Under the pieces are notes generated by a model that worked only from the letters and a program-made list of their open reading frames with translations, ran no database searches and was not told where the DNA came from. Positions 1 to 9,325 of a stretch of DNA of 64,000 bases are shown piece after piece. The translations under genes were made by a program, and so were the position numbers. The stretch is from CAUZIR01 sp034421295 (GTDB lineage Bacteria; Chloroflexota; Dehalococcoidia; Lucifugimonadales; UBA2962): assembly GCA_034421295.1 (NCBI GenBank), contig DAOUKM010000003.1, positions 124,001 to 188,000 on the forward strand. Reading direction: 5' to 3'. Each line of letters starts with the position of its first letter. The first letter of the stretch is position 1.

Positions 1-853
1 TCGCGGACTCGCCCAGCAGGCTCTCGGCCGCAGGATTGACCAGGGTGACCTCGCCGTCGGCATCGGCCACTATCACGCCGTCGTCCATCGTGTCCAGGAC
101 CGCCGAGAGCTTTGATCGCTCGCCCTCGAGGGCGGTGACGGTGGACCGGATGGTGCGGGCCATCCGGTTGAACGCCACCGCCAGGTCCCGGGATTCGTCG
201 GTCCCCAGGGCGGGCACCCTGTGGTCCAGGTTCCCGGCCGCCAGCTGTCTTGCCCCTGCGGTAACCGCCAGCATCGAGCGCGCGGTCCTTCCTGCCACAT
301 ACCAGCCCAGCGCGATTGACAGCAGGGCAACCGCGGCGGCGGCGGCCACTACGGTGATGATTATCGTGTTGACACGGGCGGCCACCGTCGAGGTGGGGAC
401 TCCAACCCGAACGACGCCTGCCAGGGCTCCACCGATCTCCACGGGAACCGCCGCATACCGTAGCTCATCACCGCCAAAGGCCTCCGCGTTCCTTACGAAG
501 CTGGAGGCCCGCCCGTTCAGGGCCGCGGTGATCTCGGGCTGGACAGCCCCGCCGGGACCGGCTGGACCTGCCGAGTCGGCCACGACGGCGCCACCGGTAT
601 CGAAGACGGTCACGTGGCCCTGAATGGAGCGGCCGAACCCGTCTACGGCGGAATCCGTGGCCTCGTCCGCATCGAATATGCCCGGCGTCTGGCCGATGAG
701 GTTCGCCTCCGTCAGGAGACGATCCTCCAGGTCCTCTACGAACCGGTCATCGACGAAGTTGATCAGGAATATGCTCACCGCGCCCATCGTCACGAAGATC
801 AGGGCGGTGTAGGCGGCGGCGATGCGCCAGTGGAGAGACCTGGGGACCCTCAC
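1..853 (-). CDS. sensor histidine kinase, C-terminal part cut by the window edge
   Basis: Membrane histidine kinase of the PhoR/ResE type, the presumed partner of the adjacent response regulator. Read from a GTG at 853, whose codon overlaps the TGA of the regulator gene (GTGA, 4 bp), so the two are translationally coupled. Visible in order: a short cytoplasmic start, TM1 (about residues 10-30, AAYTALIFVTMGAVSIF), a roughly 120-residue extracytoplasmic sensor region, TM2 rich in Ala/Val, a HAMP region ending near AFNRMARTI, and the start of a PAS domain (LDTMDDGVIVADADG) that runs off the edge. The HisKA and ATPase domains lie outside the window, so catalytic residues cannot be checked. The ligand is unknown. 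Confidence 0.85.
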   Translation of the reverse strand, partial: MRVPRSLHWRIAAAYTALIFVTMGAVSIFLINFVDDRFVEDLEDRLLTEANLIGQTPGIFDADEATDSAVDGFGRSIQGHVTVFDTGGAVVADSAGPAGPGGAVQPEITAALNGRASSFVRNAEAFGGDELRYAAVPVEIGGALAGVVRVGVPTSTVAARVNTIIITVVAAAAAVALLSIALGWYVAGRTARSMLAVTAGARQLAAGNLDHRVPALGTDESRDLAVAFNRMARTIRSTVTALEGERSKLSAVLDTMDDGVIVADADGEVTLVNPAAESLLGESA

Positions 854-1551
854 CCTTCGAACCGGTAGCCTACCCCTCGGACGGTCACGATCCGGGTGGG
901 ACGCCCCGGATCATCCTCGATCTTTTCCCTGAGCCACCGCACGTGCACGTCCACCGTGCGGGCGTCCCCGATGTAGTCCTGACTCCAGAGGGTCTCAAGG
1001 ACCTGATTCCTGGTAAGCGCCCGACCGATCCGCTGCATGAACAGGGTGAGCAGCCTGAACTCACGGGGACGCAGGTCCAGCTCGCGGCCGTTGAGCCGAA
1101 CCCTGTGTCCGGCGATATCGACCTCCAGGTTTCCGGATACCAGCAGCCCGTCGGCCGTATCGGTGGCGGCTCCCCTTTCGCTCTTGCGGTAGCGCCTGAT
1201 GTGCGCCTTTACCCTGGCCATCAGCTCGCGCATGCTGAAGGGCTTGGTGACGTAGTCGTCGGCTCCTAGCTCGAGACCGACGATCCGATCGACCTCTTCG
1301 ACCTTGGCCGTCAGTATGAGGACGGGCATATCGTGCTCGCGCCTGATGGCCCGGCAGACCTCCAGGCCGTCCATGCCGGGCAGCATCACGTCGAGTATGA
1401 CCAGGTCGGGACGCTCGGCCCGGGCGAGTGAGAGACCCGTCACACCGTCGGCCGCCGTAAGGGCCTCATAGCCCTGGCCCTCCAGGCTGTAGCGGACGGC
1501 CTCGAGGATGTTCTCCTCGTCCTCGACCACCAGAATTTTTGCCTTGGGCAT
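850..1551 (-). CDS. OmpR/PhoB-family response regulator
   Basis: Cytoplasmic two-component transcription factor of 233 aa. The N-terminal receiver domain has the acidic pair E10/D11, phospho-acceptor Asp54 (VILDVMLPG), Thr81 and Lys103 (TKPFS). The C-terminal winged helix (about residues 135-230) has the typical LRPREFRLL start and the end GVGYRFEG. Length and domain order match PhoB/RegX3-type regulators. It is followed by its kinase with a 4-bp overlap and preceded 85 bp upstream by an ABC exporter pair on the same strand. Regulation of that exporter is a reasonable inference from position, not something the sequence proves. Confidence 0.95.
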   Translation of the reverse strand: MPKAKILVVEDEENILEAVRYSLEGQGYEALTAADGVTGLSLARAERPDLVILDVMLPGMDGLEVCRAIRREHDMPVLILTAKVEEVDRIVGLELGADDYVTKPFSMRELMARVKAHIRRYRKSERGAATDTADGLLVSGNLEVDIAGHRVRLNGRELDLRPREFRLLTLFMQRIGRALTRNQVLETLWSQDYIGDARTVDVHVRWLREKIEDDPGRPTRIVTVRGVGYRFEG

Positions 1552-1636
1552 TGCGCTATCCGGTCAGGCGGCGCTTTGGCTGAGCGGCCCTGATGTCAAT
1601 CGTGGCATACGCTCGGCATCAAGTCCAACGCCGCGT

Positions 1637-4600
1637 CTATTCGTACCGCAGTGCCTCGGCGGGGGCAATCCGGGATGCCTGTCTTGCGGGAAGCAGGGTC
1701 GTCAGCAGGGAGAAGACGTATGCGCATGCCACTATCAGGACGAGCCTGGACCAGGGGAAGAGCAGCTGTATGTCAGGCTCCTGGGTCCTTACGTCGGCGA
1801 TGATGTTAACGCCCGTGAGAATGCCGAGGGCCAGCCCGATAGCGATACCGAGCAGGGCGATGAAGGAGGATTCTGCCAGGAAGGTCAGCAGCACCGCCGT
1901 CCTGGAAAAGCCCACGGCCCGCATCACCCCTATGCCGTGCCGGCGTTCGACCACCGCGCGTGCGCTGATCACCCCCAGGGCCGCTATGCCCACCACCAGC
2001 CCGAGCAGCATGAAGGCGAGAAGCAGGTCAAAGAAGGAGCGCTGCGAACCCTGGAGCTCCTGCAGGGTCTCACCGATGTCCAGCGTCTCGACGCCGTGCT
2101 CAAACAGGGCGGTCTCGAGCCTGCCGCCGGGATCGTCTGTACCCGGCTCGACCTTGAAGAAGAACTGCGTTGCGTCGAGGTCGCGGCCGGTCGCCCCGGT
2201 CAGGAACTCGGACGACGTGTACAGGCCCAGGGGCACCGGTCCCGTCGAGGCCAGCGCGTCCAGCACCCCGACGACGGTCAGCTCGAACTGCGAGCCGCTG
2301 TCCAGGTCTCGGACCGTCACCCTTATCGGGTCCATCGTCTCGTTCTCTATGTAGAGTCCTTCCGCATCCAGCATCAGGCGCTCGAAGGCCAGGTCGAACT
2401 GGAAATTGTTTCTCGTCGGGATCATCTGGGCGTCGACGACCGCGAGCCCCGGGTTGGCCGCAAGGTCCTCCCACAGCCTTCGTGCGTCGAACTCCCCGTC
2501 CGCCAGGTATTCCGCCGTCGCAAGCTCGATCCCGAAGCTATTGGTCTCGATGAAGTCCTGGTCTACGCCCGTTACATTGGTCTGCTGGAATTCGGCCTCT
2601 CCCACGCTCGGCGGGTGGTCAGGCAGCACCCCCTCCGCCGCGAAGACCGTTCGGAACGTACCCACCTGGGGCCGACCGTCGATTCTGGAGACGAATGACA
2701 GGTCCTGCCGATCCTGCACCGCGCTGCGGAGGTCGGCGAGTGGATTGAGATCGCTCTGTGCGAACCCGTACACGTCATAGCCGCCCGCGAGACGCTCCTG
2801 GTTGTCGAACAGGTCGTTAAAGCCCTCGATCAGGACCGACATCACAACGACCGAATACACCACAACCGCGAACATGGCGACCGAAAGGCCGGTGCGGAAG
2901 CCGAACCGGAGCGGGTAGGCGACGGCCGACTTGACCACCGGGGTCAGGCGTCGGTATAGGCCCACCGTGTTGACCATGGCCGCCAGGATTACCCGCGAGT
3001 TGTTCATCACCAGCATCACCGCACCGGTTACCAGGAAGGCGCCGGTGATGAAAAAGCTCGCGAAGTTATCGCTCCAGTCGTCCCTGACGACGTCCCAGAA
3101 GGAGGCGGGGAGCAGGAAGAGGACGACCAGCACCAGTCCGGCCAGGGACAGAGACACGCGCTTTGATACCCCGGCCCAGCGCAGTATCAGGGACGCGCCG
3201 AGCGGGACCAGCGCTATCCCCAGCAGCATGGCGGGGAGCTGTGCGCCGCCGGCGCCCACGACGGCTATGAGCAGTCCGATCGCGGTCACCACTATTCCCC
3301 ACAGAAGGTTGCGGCGCCGCCTGCCGATCCCCGGAGGATCCGGTATATCCCGGATAGCGCGCACGATGTTGAGCCCGCTGATCCGCCGGGAAGCGAAGTA
3401 GATGGTGAGCAGGGTAATCACCGCCCCGAGCAGGAACGATGTCAGCGCGCTCAGCGGCGAGGCGTGCCCGCTCAGGGCGAAGTCCTCGTTGCCGGTGGAG
3501 CTGAACAGGCCCGACGCAGCCACTATGAGCAGGTAGCCAAGGCCAACTCCGATCAGCGTGCCGACGACGGCCGAACCCAGGCCGTATATCGCGCCCTCCG
3601 TAAGGAACATCCGGGTCAGGTGCCGGCGCTGCATTCCAACCGCCCGGGCTATCCCCATCTCGCTCTTTCTCTCTGCAGCCAGCATCGAGAAGATCAGGAA
3701 GATCAGTAGCAGCCCTACGGCGATCGAGAATAGGCCGAACGTGGTGAAAAAGGAGACGAACAGGCTGCCTGCCTGGTTTGCCAGCTCGACCAGGTCCGAC
3801 TTGATGGGCGAGAGCTCCAGACCGTTGTCGGTGATGGCGGGAAGGTCGCCCAGGCGCTCCAGGATGGCGTCCGAGTAGTTCTCACCCTCGAACGGGCCGC
3901 CCCTGTTGGTCACCAGTATGCCGCTGAGCTGCCCCTCGGTCCCGAGCAGCTCCTGGGATCGCTCCAGCGTGGTCATCACCACGACGTTGGCTTCGTCACG
4001 CTTCCAGTAGTAACCGTCCGTGACTGCCCGGATCGTGAAGGGAACGAACAGCCCCTCGCCGAGCACCACCTGGATCTCGTCACCGGCGGCGGCCCCGAGC
4101 GCCTTGGCCCCTTCGTCGTCTATGTACACCTCATCGGAAGCGAGGCTCGCGATGTCGACGGGTCGGCCATCGGTGTCGGCCAGCGCCTCGAAGGCGGCCA
4201 CCTTGTCGGCCCTGAGGCCCTGGAACATGGCGTTGACCTCAAAGCGCTGGCCATTGATGTTGGCCACCGCAACCGACTCGACGTGGACCGGTAGCGTTGC
4301 GTCCACGTCCGGGTCGGCCTCGAGGACGGGCCCAATCTGCTCGTAGAGGCTCTCCGGGAAGGTATCCGGGACCGCCTGGCCGTCCCAGACATCCGAGTCC
4401 TCATCGACGCCGACGAACTCGTCGAGTTCCCTGAGCGCCTCGGTGACCTGGTTCTTGATGCTGAACGTGACAGAGTCACCGGTCGTAAAGGCGATCGAGA
4501 TTATCGCCGTCGCCAGCATCAGGCCGGTGACAACGAGTACGCCCCGGGCAGGCCTGCGCACCACGTTGCGCAGCGCCATCTTTACGAGGATGGTGTTGCG

Positions 4601-4696
4601 CGCAGCGATGAATACGAGGAGGCCGGCAAGGATGGCAAAGATCACCGCAAGGGTGAGTGCGTAGCCCGCTACGGGCAGCCCGAAGAGTTCGTCCAT
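1637..4696 (-). CDS. ABC exporter permease with two FtsX domains
   Basis: Large inner-membrane permease of 1019 aa. A first TM near residues 10-35 is followed by an extracytoplasmic MacB-like periplasmic-core region (about 60-310), then a block of FtsX TM helices (about 315-440, containing AAERKSEMGIARAVGMQRR). A second half repeats the plan: more TM helices (about 465-620), a second large extracytoplasmic domain and a final FtsX helix block (about 870-1010, VVERRHGIGVMRAVGFSR). The paired E-x-G-I-x-R-A-V-G motifs are the cytoplasmic coupling elements of FtsX/LolCE-type permeases. It lies 12 bp after the ATPase gene. Members export lipoproteins, peptides or drugs or work mechanically; substrate unknown. 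Confidence 0.92.
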   Translation of the reverse strand: MDELFGLPVAGYALTLAVIFAILAGLLVFIAARNTILVKMALRNVVRRPARGVLVVTGLMLATAIISIAFTTGDSVTFSIKNQVTEALRELDEFVGVDEDSDVWDGQAVPDTFPESLYEQIGPVLEADPDVDATLPVHVESVAVANINGQRFEVNAMFQGLRADKVAAFEALADTDGRPVDIASLASDEVYIDDEGAKALGAAAGDEIQVVLGEGLFVPFTIRAVTDGYYWKRDEANVVVMTTLERSQELLGTEGQLSGILVTNRGGPFEGENYSDAILERLGDLPAITDNGLELSPIKSDLVELANQAGSLFVSFFTTFGLFSIAVGLLLIFLIFSMLAAERKSEMGIARAVGMQRRHLTRMFLTEGAIYGLGSAVVGTLIGVGLGYLLIVAASGLFSSTGNEDFALSGHASPLSALTSFLLGAVITLLTIYFASRRISGLNIVRAIRDIPDPPGIGRRRRNLLWGIVVTAIGLLIAVVGAGGAQLPAMLLGIALVPLGASLILRWAGVSKRVSLSLAGLVLVVLFLLPASFWDVVRDDWSDNFASFFITGAFLVTGAVMLVMNNSRVILAAMVNTVGLYRRLTPVVKSAVAYPLRFGFRTGLSVAMFAVVVYSVVVMSVLIEGFNDLFDNQERLAGGYDVYGFAQSDLNPLADLRSAVQDRQDLSFVSRIDGRPQVGTFRTVFAAEGVLPDHPPSVGEAEFQQTNVTGVDQDFIETNSFGIELATAEYLADGEFDARRLWEDLAANPGLAVVDAQMIPTRNNFQFDLAFERLMLDAEGLYIENETMDPIRVTVRDLDSGSQFELTVVGVLDALASTGPVPLGLYTSSEFLTGATGRDLDATQFFFKVEPGTDDPGGRLETALFEHGVETLDIGETLQELQGSQRSFFDLLLAFMLLGLVVGIAALGVISARAVVERRHGIGVMRAVGFSRTAVLLTFLAESSFIALLGIAIGLALGILTGVNIIADVRTQEPDIQLLFPWSRLVLIVACAYVFSLLTTLLPARQASRIAPAEALRYE

Positions 4697-4708
4697 CCCA
4701 GGCCCTGG

Positions 4709-5431
4709 CTAGGCGGGATCGCCCGGCGTCTGACTGGTACCGTCCGATTCGATGAGGCCGTCCCTCATGCGGATCGTGCGATGTGTCATGGCGGCCACAT
4801 CGTCAGAGTGGGTGACGATGACGAAAGTCTGATCATTGGCCGAGTTGAGGCCGGTGAGCAGATCCATGATCTGGGCGGCGTTCTCGCTGTCCAGATTGCC
4901 CGTGGGCTCGTCGGCCCAGACGATCTCGGGCTTGTTCACGAGCGAGCGGGCGATCGTAACCCGCTGCTGCTGGCCTCCGGAAAGCTCGGCCGGGTACTGG
5001 TCGCCTGCGTCCGCGAGCCCGACCAGCCCCAGCGCTTCCTCGGCCGAGGTGCGCGCCTGCCTGGAGGATGTCCCGGACACAAGGAGCGGCATCTCGACGT
5101 TTTCCCTGGCGGTAAGGACCGGCAGAAGGTTAAAGGCCTGGAACACGTACCCCATGCGCTGCGCCCTGTACCTGGTCTTTACCCTGTCGGACATCTCCGA
5201 CAGCTCGGTACCGTTGATCTTCACGCTTCCGGACGTCAGGTCGTCAAGGCCCGAGAGGCAGTTAAGGAGGGTAGTCTTGCCGCAGCCGCTCGGGCCCATT
5301 ACGGCCACCATCTCGCCCCGGCTTACATTCAGTGAGACCGACCTCAGCGCCTCCACCCTGACGCGCCCGGTGCTGTAGACCTTCTGCACGCTGTCGGCCT
5401 CGATCACGTAGCTTGCTTGTTCGCTCATCAA
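4709..5431 (-). CDS. ABC transporter ATP-binding protein, LolD/MacB type
   Basis: Cytoplasmic ATPase of 240 aa that powers the downstream FtsX permease. Visible: Walker A GPSGCGKTT (46-54), Q-loop Gln98 (YVFQAFNLLP), signature LSGGQQQR (150-157), Walker B IVWADEPTGNLDS (170-182) and H-loop IVTHSDD. The sequence around the Q-loop and the GNLDS motif place it in the LolD/FtsE/MacB group. Two ATGs are adjacent at the start, so either could be used. It lies between a CMD-family gene (13 bp upstream) and the permease (12 bp downstream), clearly one transcription unit. Confidence 0.95.
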   Translation of the reverse strand: MMSEQASYVIEADSVQKVYSTGRVRVEALRSVSLNVSRGEMVAVMGPSGCGKTTLLNCLSGLDDLTSGSVKINGTELSEMSDRVKTRYRAQRMGYVFQAFNLLPVLTARENVEMPLLVSGTSSRQARTSAEEALGLVGLADAGDQYPAELSGGQQQRVTIARSLVNKPEIVWADEPTGNLDSENAAQIMDLLTGLNSANDQTFVIVTHSDDVAAMTHRTIRMRDGLIESDGTSQTPGDPA

Positions 5432-5444
5432 CTCTCCGTCGCCG

Positions 5445-5960
5445 CTAAAAGCCTGTCTCTTCCTCGAGCCAATCGTCGAAGTCTACCTTCAGGGTGGATA
5501 TGATCCTGGCCACCATCGAGTAGTAGCCGACCAGAACCACAAAGTCTACCGTCCCGGGCGTTCCCAGAAGGTGCTCGATCGCCTCGAACGTCTTGCCGGA
5601 GAGCTCACCGTCCCGGACGAGTTCCCGTGCTCCCTGAGCGAATACACCCTCCTTCGGCGGCAGGCCCATGGGCGCCCTTCCGGAGCGCACCGCCTCGATT
5701 ACGTCGTCTCGGACTCCAACCTGCCTTGCCACCGGCTCATGCTGAGCCCACTCGTAGCGGTTGCCCATCTCCCGGGCCGTGGCAAGGATCGCGGTTTCCC
5801 TGATCGCCGGGTCGAGCGGACAGCGGTATCGCAGGTACTCACCCACAGCCGTCACAACCTCCGCGGCATCGGGGCTGTTCATCAGGGCGGCAAAGACGTT
5901 CTGCACGGAGCCGCGCGTGGAGGCGATCCGATCATAGATGCCGGTCTTTTCGGCCGGCAT
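5445..5960 (-). CDS. carboxymuconolactone decarboxylase (CMD) family protein
   Basis: A 171-aa cytoplasmic protein of the CMD/AhpD superfamily. The helical core carries the decarboxylase-type signature REMGNRYEWAQHEPVA (E-W-x-x-H) after a CPLDPAIRETAIL helix. It lacks the AhpD CxxC pair, so a peroxidase role is unlikely. The substrate is unknown. I chose the ATG at 5960; the frame is open to a TTG at 5993, giving 182 aa. It is first in the run leading to the ABC exporter genes, with 13 bp to the ATPase, but has no obvious functional link to export. Confidence 0.82.
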   Translation of the reverse strand: MPAEKTGIYDRIASTRGSVQNVFAALMNSPDAAEVVTAVGEYLRYRCPLDPAIRETAILATAREMGNRYEWAQHEPVARQVGVRDDVIEAVRSGRAPMGLPPKEGVFAQGARELVRDGELSGKTFEAIEHLLGTPGTVDFVVLVGYYSMVARIISTLKVDFDDWLEEETGF

Positions 5961-6520
5961 GCATTCTCTCTTCACATATGGGACTCTCGCCAAGTCAAAC
6001 CCCCTCTACTGATCGTACATCCTGCGAAGGGCGTGACGCAGCATGCCAGCATGCCTCTGGCGCAGATGGGGGAGCCTCCTCTTCCTGTTCCTGCCGCAAG
6101 CCTTGTGAACTCTCGAGAGAGCCTCTTGCCCGTGACCCGCGCACACCGCAGCCCATCCCCGCCGAAGGGCCGGGCGCTCCCGAGAGGACCTCGCGGCGCC
6201 CGGCCGGCGAGAGTTCTCCGTCTTCCAATCGACATGAAAAGGTCCGGTGCTCGTTGGCAGTCGATCTGAATCTATCTTCGCCCACATAGACGGCAGCAGG
6301 CTGCACTGCTACTTAGCTCCCATCCATCGCGGATCGGAGTACACCACAGGTCCGCTGCTACTTCACGGAGTCTAGTCTTCTCGAACGAGCTTATACGCCA
6401 CCACCGTACCATCACTCTTCGAGTCCTAAGTGCTCCACCCAACTGGACAGAATCGAGAACCTTCACATAAATCAACCCCGTTCCCTGAACTATCACGATT
6501 TAGCTCGTCGCGACCGGTAA
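5961..6520. other. intergenic region, no gene recognised
   Basis: About 560 bases between the CMD gene and the brnT remnant. No reading frame here shows a family motif on either strand. It should hold the promoter of the minus-strand exporter operon, but no convincing -35/-10 pair stands out. The missing 5' half of brnT is not found here in any frame. Confidence 0.5.
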
Positions 6521-6688
6521 CATGAGCAGCGGTGGCGAACCCTCGGCACGGTGGGCACTCAAGTAGTGATGGTAGTCCATACATGGCCCGAAGCTGACAC
6601 GGAGACCGGAGAAGAGATCGGGCGCATTATCTCCGCACGGAAAGCGACGAGACGTGAGAGAGAGGCTTATGAAGAAGGAGATCACTGA
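6521..6688 (+). pseudogene. brnT: BrnT-type toxin gene, 5'-truncated remnant
   Basis: The frame opens right after a TAA at 6518-6520 and reads 55 codons to a TGA at 6686-6688. It contains RWRTLGTVG, then VVMVVHTW and GRIISARKATRRERE-AYEE, which is the C-terminal half of BrnT RNase toxins (the R-I-I-S-A-R-K-A-T-x-x-E-R-x-x-Y-E ending is diagnostic). The N-terminal half with the usual FEWD...KHG...F segment is absent and no start lies at the proper place. The end overlaps the brnA start by 20 bp, the normal arrangement of a brnTA pair. This is a decayed toxin beside an intact antitoxin. Confidence 0.7.
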
Positions 6689-6938
6689 GTTGTCCGCAGA
6701 CCTGCAAAAGCAGATAAAAGCGCTGGAGGCTCTGCCAGACGACCAGATCGACACGACCGACGCCAGGCGCGGGGTTTTCTACATGCCCGTGAAAAAGCAG
6801 ATTACGCTGAGGCGGGACGCTGACATCATGGCCTGGTTCAAGGCCCATGCTCGCGACGGCCGCGGCTACCAGACGAACATCAATAGAGCACTTCGAGAGC
6901 ACGTCCGGAGGACGGCTCGTTCCAGAAGATTGCGTTGA
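6669..6938 (+). CDS. brnA: BrnA-family antitoxin
   Basis: An 89-aa DNA-binding antitoxin from the ATG at 6669; a GTG at 6654 would add 5 residues. The C-terminal ribbon-helix-helix part reads QITLRRDADIMAWFKAHAR followed by GRGYQTNINRALREHV, which matches BrnA antitoxins of type II systems. Known BrnA neutralises the BrnT RNase and represses its own operon. Here the partner toxin upstream is truncated, so it is an orphan antitoxin that may still bind DNA or a toxin encoded elsewhere. The start lies inside the brnT remnant. Confidence 0.8.
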   Translation: MKKEITELSADLQKQIKALEALPDDQIDTTDARRGVFYMPVKKQITLRRDADIMAWFKAHARDGRGYQTNINRALREHVRRTARSRRLR

Positions 6939-7051
6939 TTGACCGGGCCGGGTAACCGCGTGGCAAAGAGCTTGATGGGTACACTCCCAAGACGGGTGTC
7001 CAATGCTATCCGTCTTTGCGGAGACAAACGTAACCCAACTGTTGGGAGTGC

Positions 7052-9325
7052 ATGACCACATGTGGGGTGTTCAAAATGATGGTTGACCGCAGCCTTCGCG
7101 CGATGCTAGTCGTGGCGGCGCTCGTCGTGCTCGCGGGCTTGCTCGCACATGAAGTGGACGCCCAGGCAGCCGATGGCGAACTTGAGGTGCGGGTGGCTGC
7201 CCAGCGCCTCGCAGATGGGCGCACGGAATTCGCCCTGCAGGAACGCAACGCTGACGGATCCTGGGCCGAGCGTCGGCTGCCCCGGGCTCGCTTCTTCCCG
7301 GCGAACCCGCAGATCGGCCGATGGCTGTCGAGCTCACCGCTCGCAATCGAATTCGCCCCGGACAGCATGGCCACTGATGACGACGAGCCCGACCTTGAGG
7401 TCCGTGTTGCCGCGCAACTGCTCGCCGATGGGCGTACTGAGTTCGCCCTTCAGGAACGAAATGCTGACGGATCCTGGGCCGAGCGTCGGCTGCCCCGGGC
7501 TCGCTTCTTCCCGGCGAACCCGCAGATCGGCCGATGGCTGTCGAGCTCACCGCTGGTGGTGAGAGCGATGCCAATAGTGCAGCTGTCGGCGGCCGAAGTG
7601 TACGCCCTAGTTTCTCCTTCGGTGGCATTCATCGAGACAACCGCCGCCACGGGGAGCGGAATCCTGATTGACGGCGGTTACGTCATCACCAATTACCACG
7701 TGGTATGGCCTTACGAATCGGTCTGGGTTGTATTCCCCGACGGAACGGAGTTGACGAATGTGCCGGTGGTGGGTTGGGATCCAATGGCGGACCTCGCGGT
7801 ATTGGGACCAGTTGGCGTGTCGGCCCAGCCCTTGAGTCTCGCAGACGGGGAAGGCGCGGCCTTGGGCAGCGAACTGCTCTTGGTTGGTTACCCCGCAGAG
7901 GTGGAACTTTTCCCGCAGCCTACAGTCACCCGCGGCATACTCTCCCGCTTTAGAGAGTGGGAGCGTCTGGGCATGACATACCTCCAGACCGACGCCGCCA
8001 TCGAGGGCGGTCAGAGCGGCGGAGCTTTGGTAAATGACTCGGGCGATGTGGTCGGGATCTCCACTTATACATACGGTGAAGCTGGCTTCGGATTGGCAGC
8101 GTCCTCGGTCGACATCATGCCCATAGTGGAGAAGCTCATCGAGGGCCGGTTCACATCCGGCCTGGGTGACCGCCGTCTGCCCGCCGGGCGTGGCAGCTTA
8201 GATATCGACCTCGATCTGAGCAATTACTGGGACGCACGCTCGTTCGTTTTGGACGCAGCGGCAGGAGTCATTCTGGAAGTCGCGGTTGAAGGATCAGGCG
8301 ATGGATGGTTCCACGTGTCAAACGCATTTGGCCCATTGCTGGAAGTGGATGATAACTATACGGGCGTCGAGTACGGGGCCGTGGAACTGTTGACGAGCGG
8401 ACCCCACTTCCTGCAGGTCGAGATGGCCTCGGGAGATTCATCCGGCTTTGAGTTGTCCAGCAATGTTCGGCTCAAGCCTTTGAATGATCCCGACGACGGT
8501 CGGGCTATGACGGTTGGCGAAACCGTCGCCGGGAGTCTCGACCACCTCTCAGATTGGGACTGGTATTCGATTCACCTGATGGAAGGAGAGACAGTAAGGA
8601 TCTCTACCGATTCCTTAAATGTAGACACCTTCATCTACGTTGACTTCCCTGGCTCCCGGAACAATCAGGTGGTATATGACGACGACAGCGGAGGCGGGCT
8701 GGGCGGCAGAAACTCCGAGCTCGTCTATCGGGCGCCTCACACTGGAGAGTTCTTCATCGCCGTCGTCGAGGCGCTTGGAGATAGCTCCGGAGGCTACTAC
8801 CTGTCGGTGGAGCCAGCGCGGGCTGGTACGGAAACGGTAAGTGTGCAAACGAGCCCCGAAACGGTGGCCAGTCCCTATGGAAACATGGTGGTTTTCGAAG
8901 ATCCCCTGGGCTATTTCTCAGTCCAGATTCCAGAAGCTTGGACTGAATTGCAGGCGGATGAATCGAACGGCGAAATATTCAGCGCCTACGATCTTGTGTC
9001 AGAAGGTGCTGCGCTTGCCGTCTGGGAAGACGTTCTTGCCCTAGGATTGGGAAGGTTGACTCTAAGCGAGTATGCGGACGTAATAGAGTCGATAGTCTTC
9101 GTGCCTGATGGTGCAGTCAACATCACGAGGGAAGCAGTGAGAACGGTTCAGGGACTCCCTGCCATCGAATTGCAAGGGTCATTCTTCGGGGCTCGGACGA
9201 TCAGGTTTATCTATTTGTCCGATGACAGTATTGCTTTCAATCTCACCTACGCATTTACCCTCGATCAATGGGACGTAGGCAAACAGTTGGCTGATTATTC
9301 ATTCAATAGCTTCCAGGTCAACTGA
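7052..9325 (+). CDS. secreted trypsin-like (S1/HtrA-type) serine protease with N-terminal repeats and PPC-like domains
   Basis: A 757-aa exported protease. A signal peptide (hydrophobic LVVAALVVLAGLLA, start at ATG 7052 or 7076) is followed by two copies of a 71-residue unit (EVRVAAQ...RTEFALQERNADGSWAER...), then the chymotrypsin-fold domain: catalytic His in ITNYHVV, Asp in WDPMADLAVL and Ser in IEGGQSGGALVN. Two beta-rich domains of the bacterial pre-peptidase C-terminal type follow (second one starting near LNDPDDGRAMTVGE), and a C-terminal domain (YFSVQIPEAWTEL...) resembling PsbP-like folds. No PDZ domain is seen. Substrate unknown; it probably acts outside the cytoplasm. It stands alone in an accessory region. 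Confidence 0.88.
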   Translation: MTTCGVFKMMVDRSLRAMLVVAALVVLAGLLAHEVDAQAADGELEVRVAAQRLADGRTEFALQERNADGSWAERRLPRARFFPANPQIGRWLSSSPLAIEFAPDSMATDDDEPDLEVRVAAQLLADGRTEFALQERNADGSWAERRLPRARFFPANPQIGRWLSSSPLVVRAMPIVQLSAAEVYALVSPSVAFIETTAATGSGILIDGGYVITNYHVVWPYESVWVVFPDGTELTNVPVVGWDPMADLAVLGPVGVSAQPLSLADGEGAALGSELLLVGYPAEVELFPQPTVTRGILSRFREWERLGMTYLQTDAAIEGGQSGGALVNDSGDVVGISTYTYGEAGFGLAASSVDIMPIVEKLIEGRFTSGLGDRRLPAGRGSLDIDLDLSNYWDARSFVLDAAAGVILEVAVEGSGDGWFHVSNAFGPLLEVDDNYTGVEYGAVELLTSGPHFLQVEMASGDSSGFELSSNVRLKPLNDPDDGRAMTVGETVAGSLDHLSDWDWYSIHLMEGETVRISTDSLNVDTFIYVDFPGSRNNQVVYDDDSGGGLGGRNSELVYRAPHTGEFFIAVVEALGDSSGGYYLSVEPARAGTETVSVQTSPETVASPYGNMVVFEDPLGYFSVQIPEAWTELQADESNGEIFSAYDLVSEGAALAVWEDVLALGLGRLTLSEYADVIESIVFVPDGAVNITREAVRTVQGLPAIELQGSFFGARTIRFIYLSDDSIAFNLTYAFTLDQWDVGKQLADYSFNSFQVN
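7250..7554 (+). repeat. direct repeat, 92-bp identical copies at 213-bp spacing
   Basis: Positions 7250-7341 and 7463-7554 are identical base for base, and the less similar flanks extend the unit to 213 bp (71 codons). The duplication keeps the reading frame of the protease gene and duplicates an N-terminal exported module. Full nucleotide identity including third positions points to a recent event or gene conversion. Confidence 0.9.

Noticed and set aside
1508..2698. Long plus-strand frames across the FtsX permease and other minus-strand genes
   Set aside because: They are antisense shadows favoured by GC-rich codon bias, with no motifs, and overlap well-supported genes.
6518..6520. In-frame TAA before the brnT remnant as a single nonsense mutation of a full gene
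   Set aside because: The sequence upstream of the TAA shows no BrnT N-terminal motif in any frame, so the gene is truncated, not merely interrupted.
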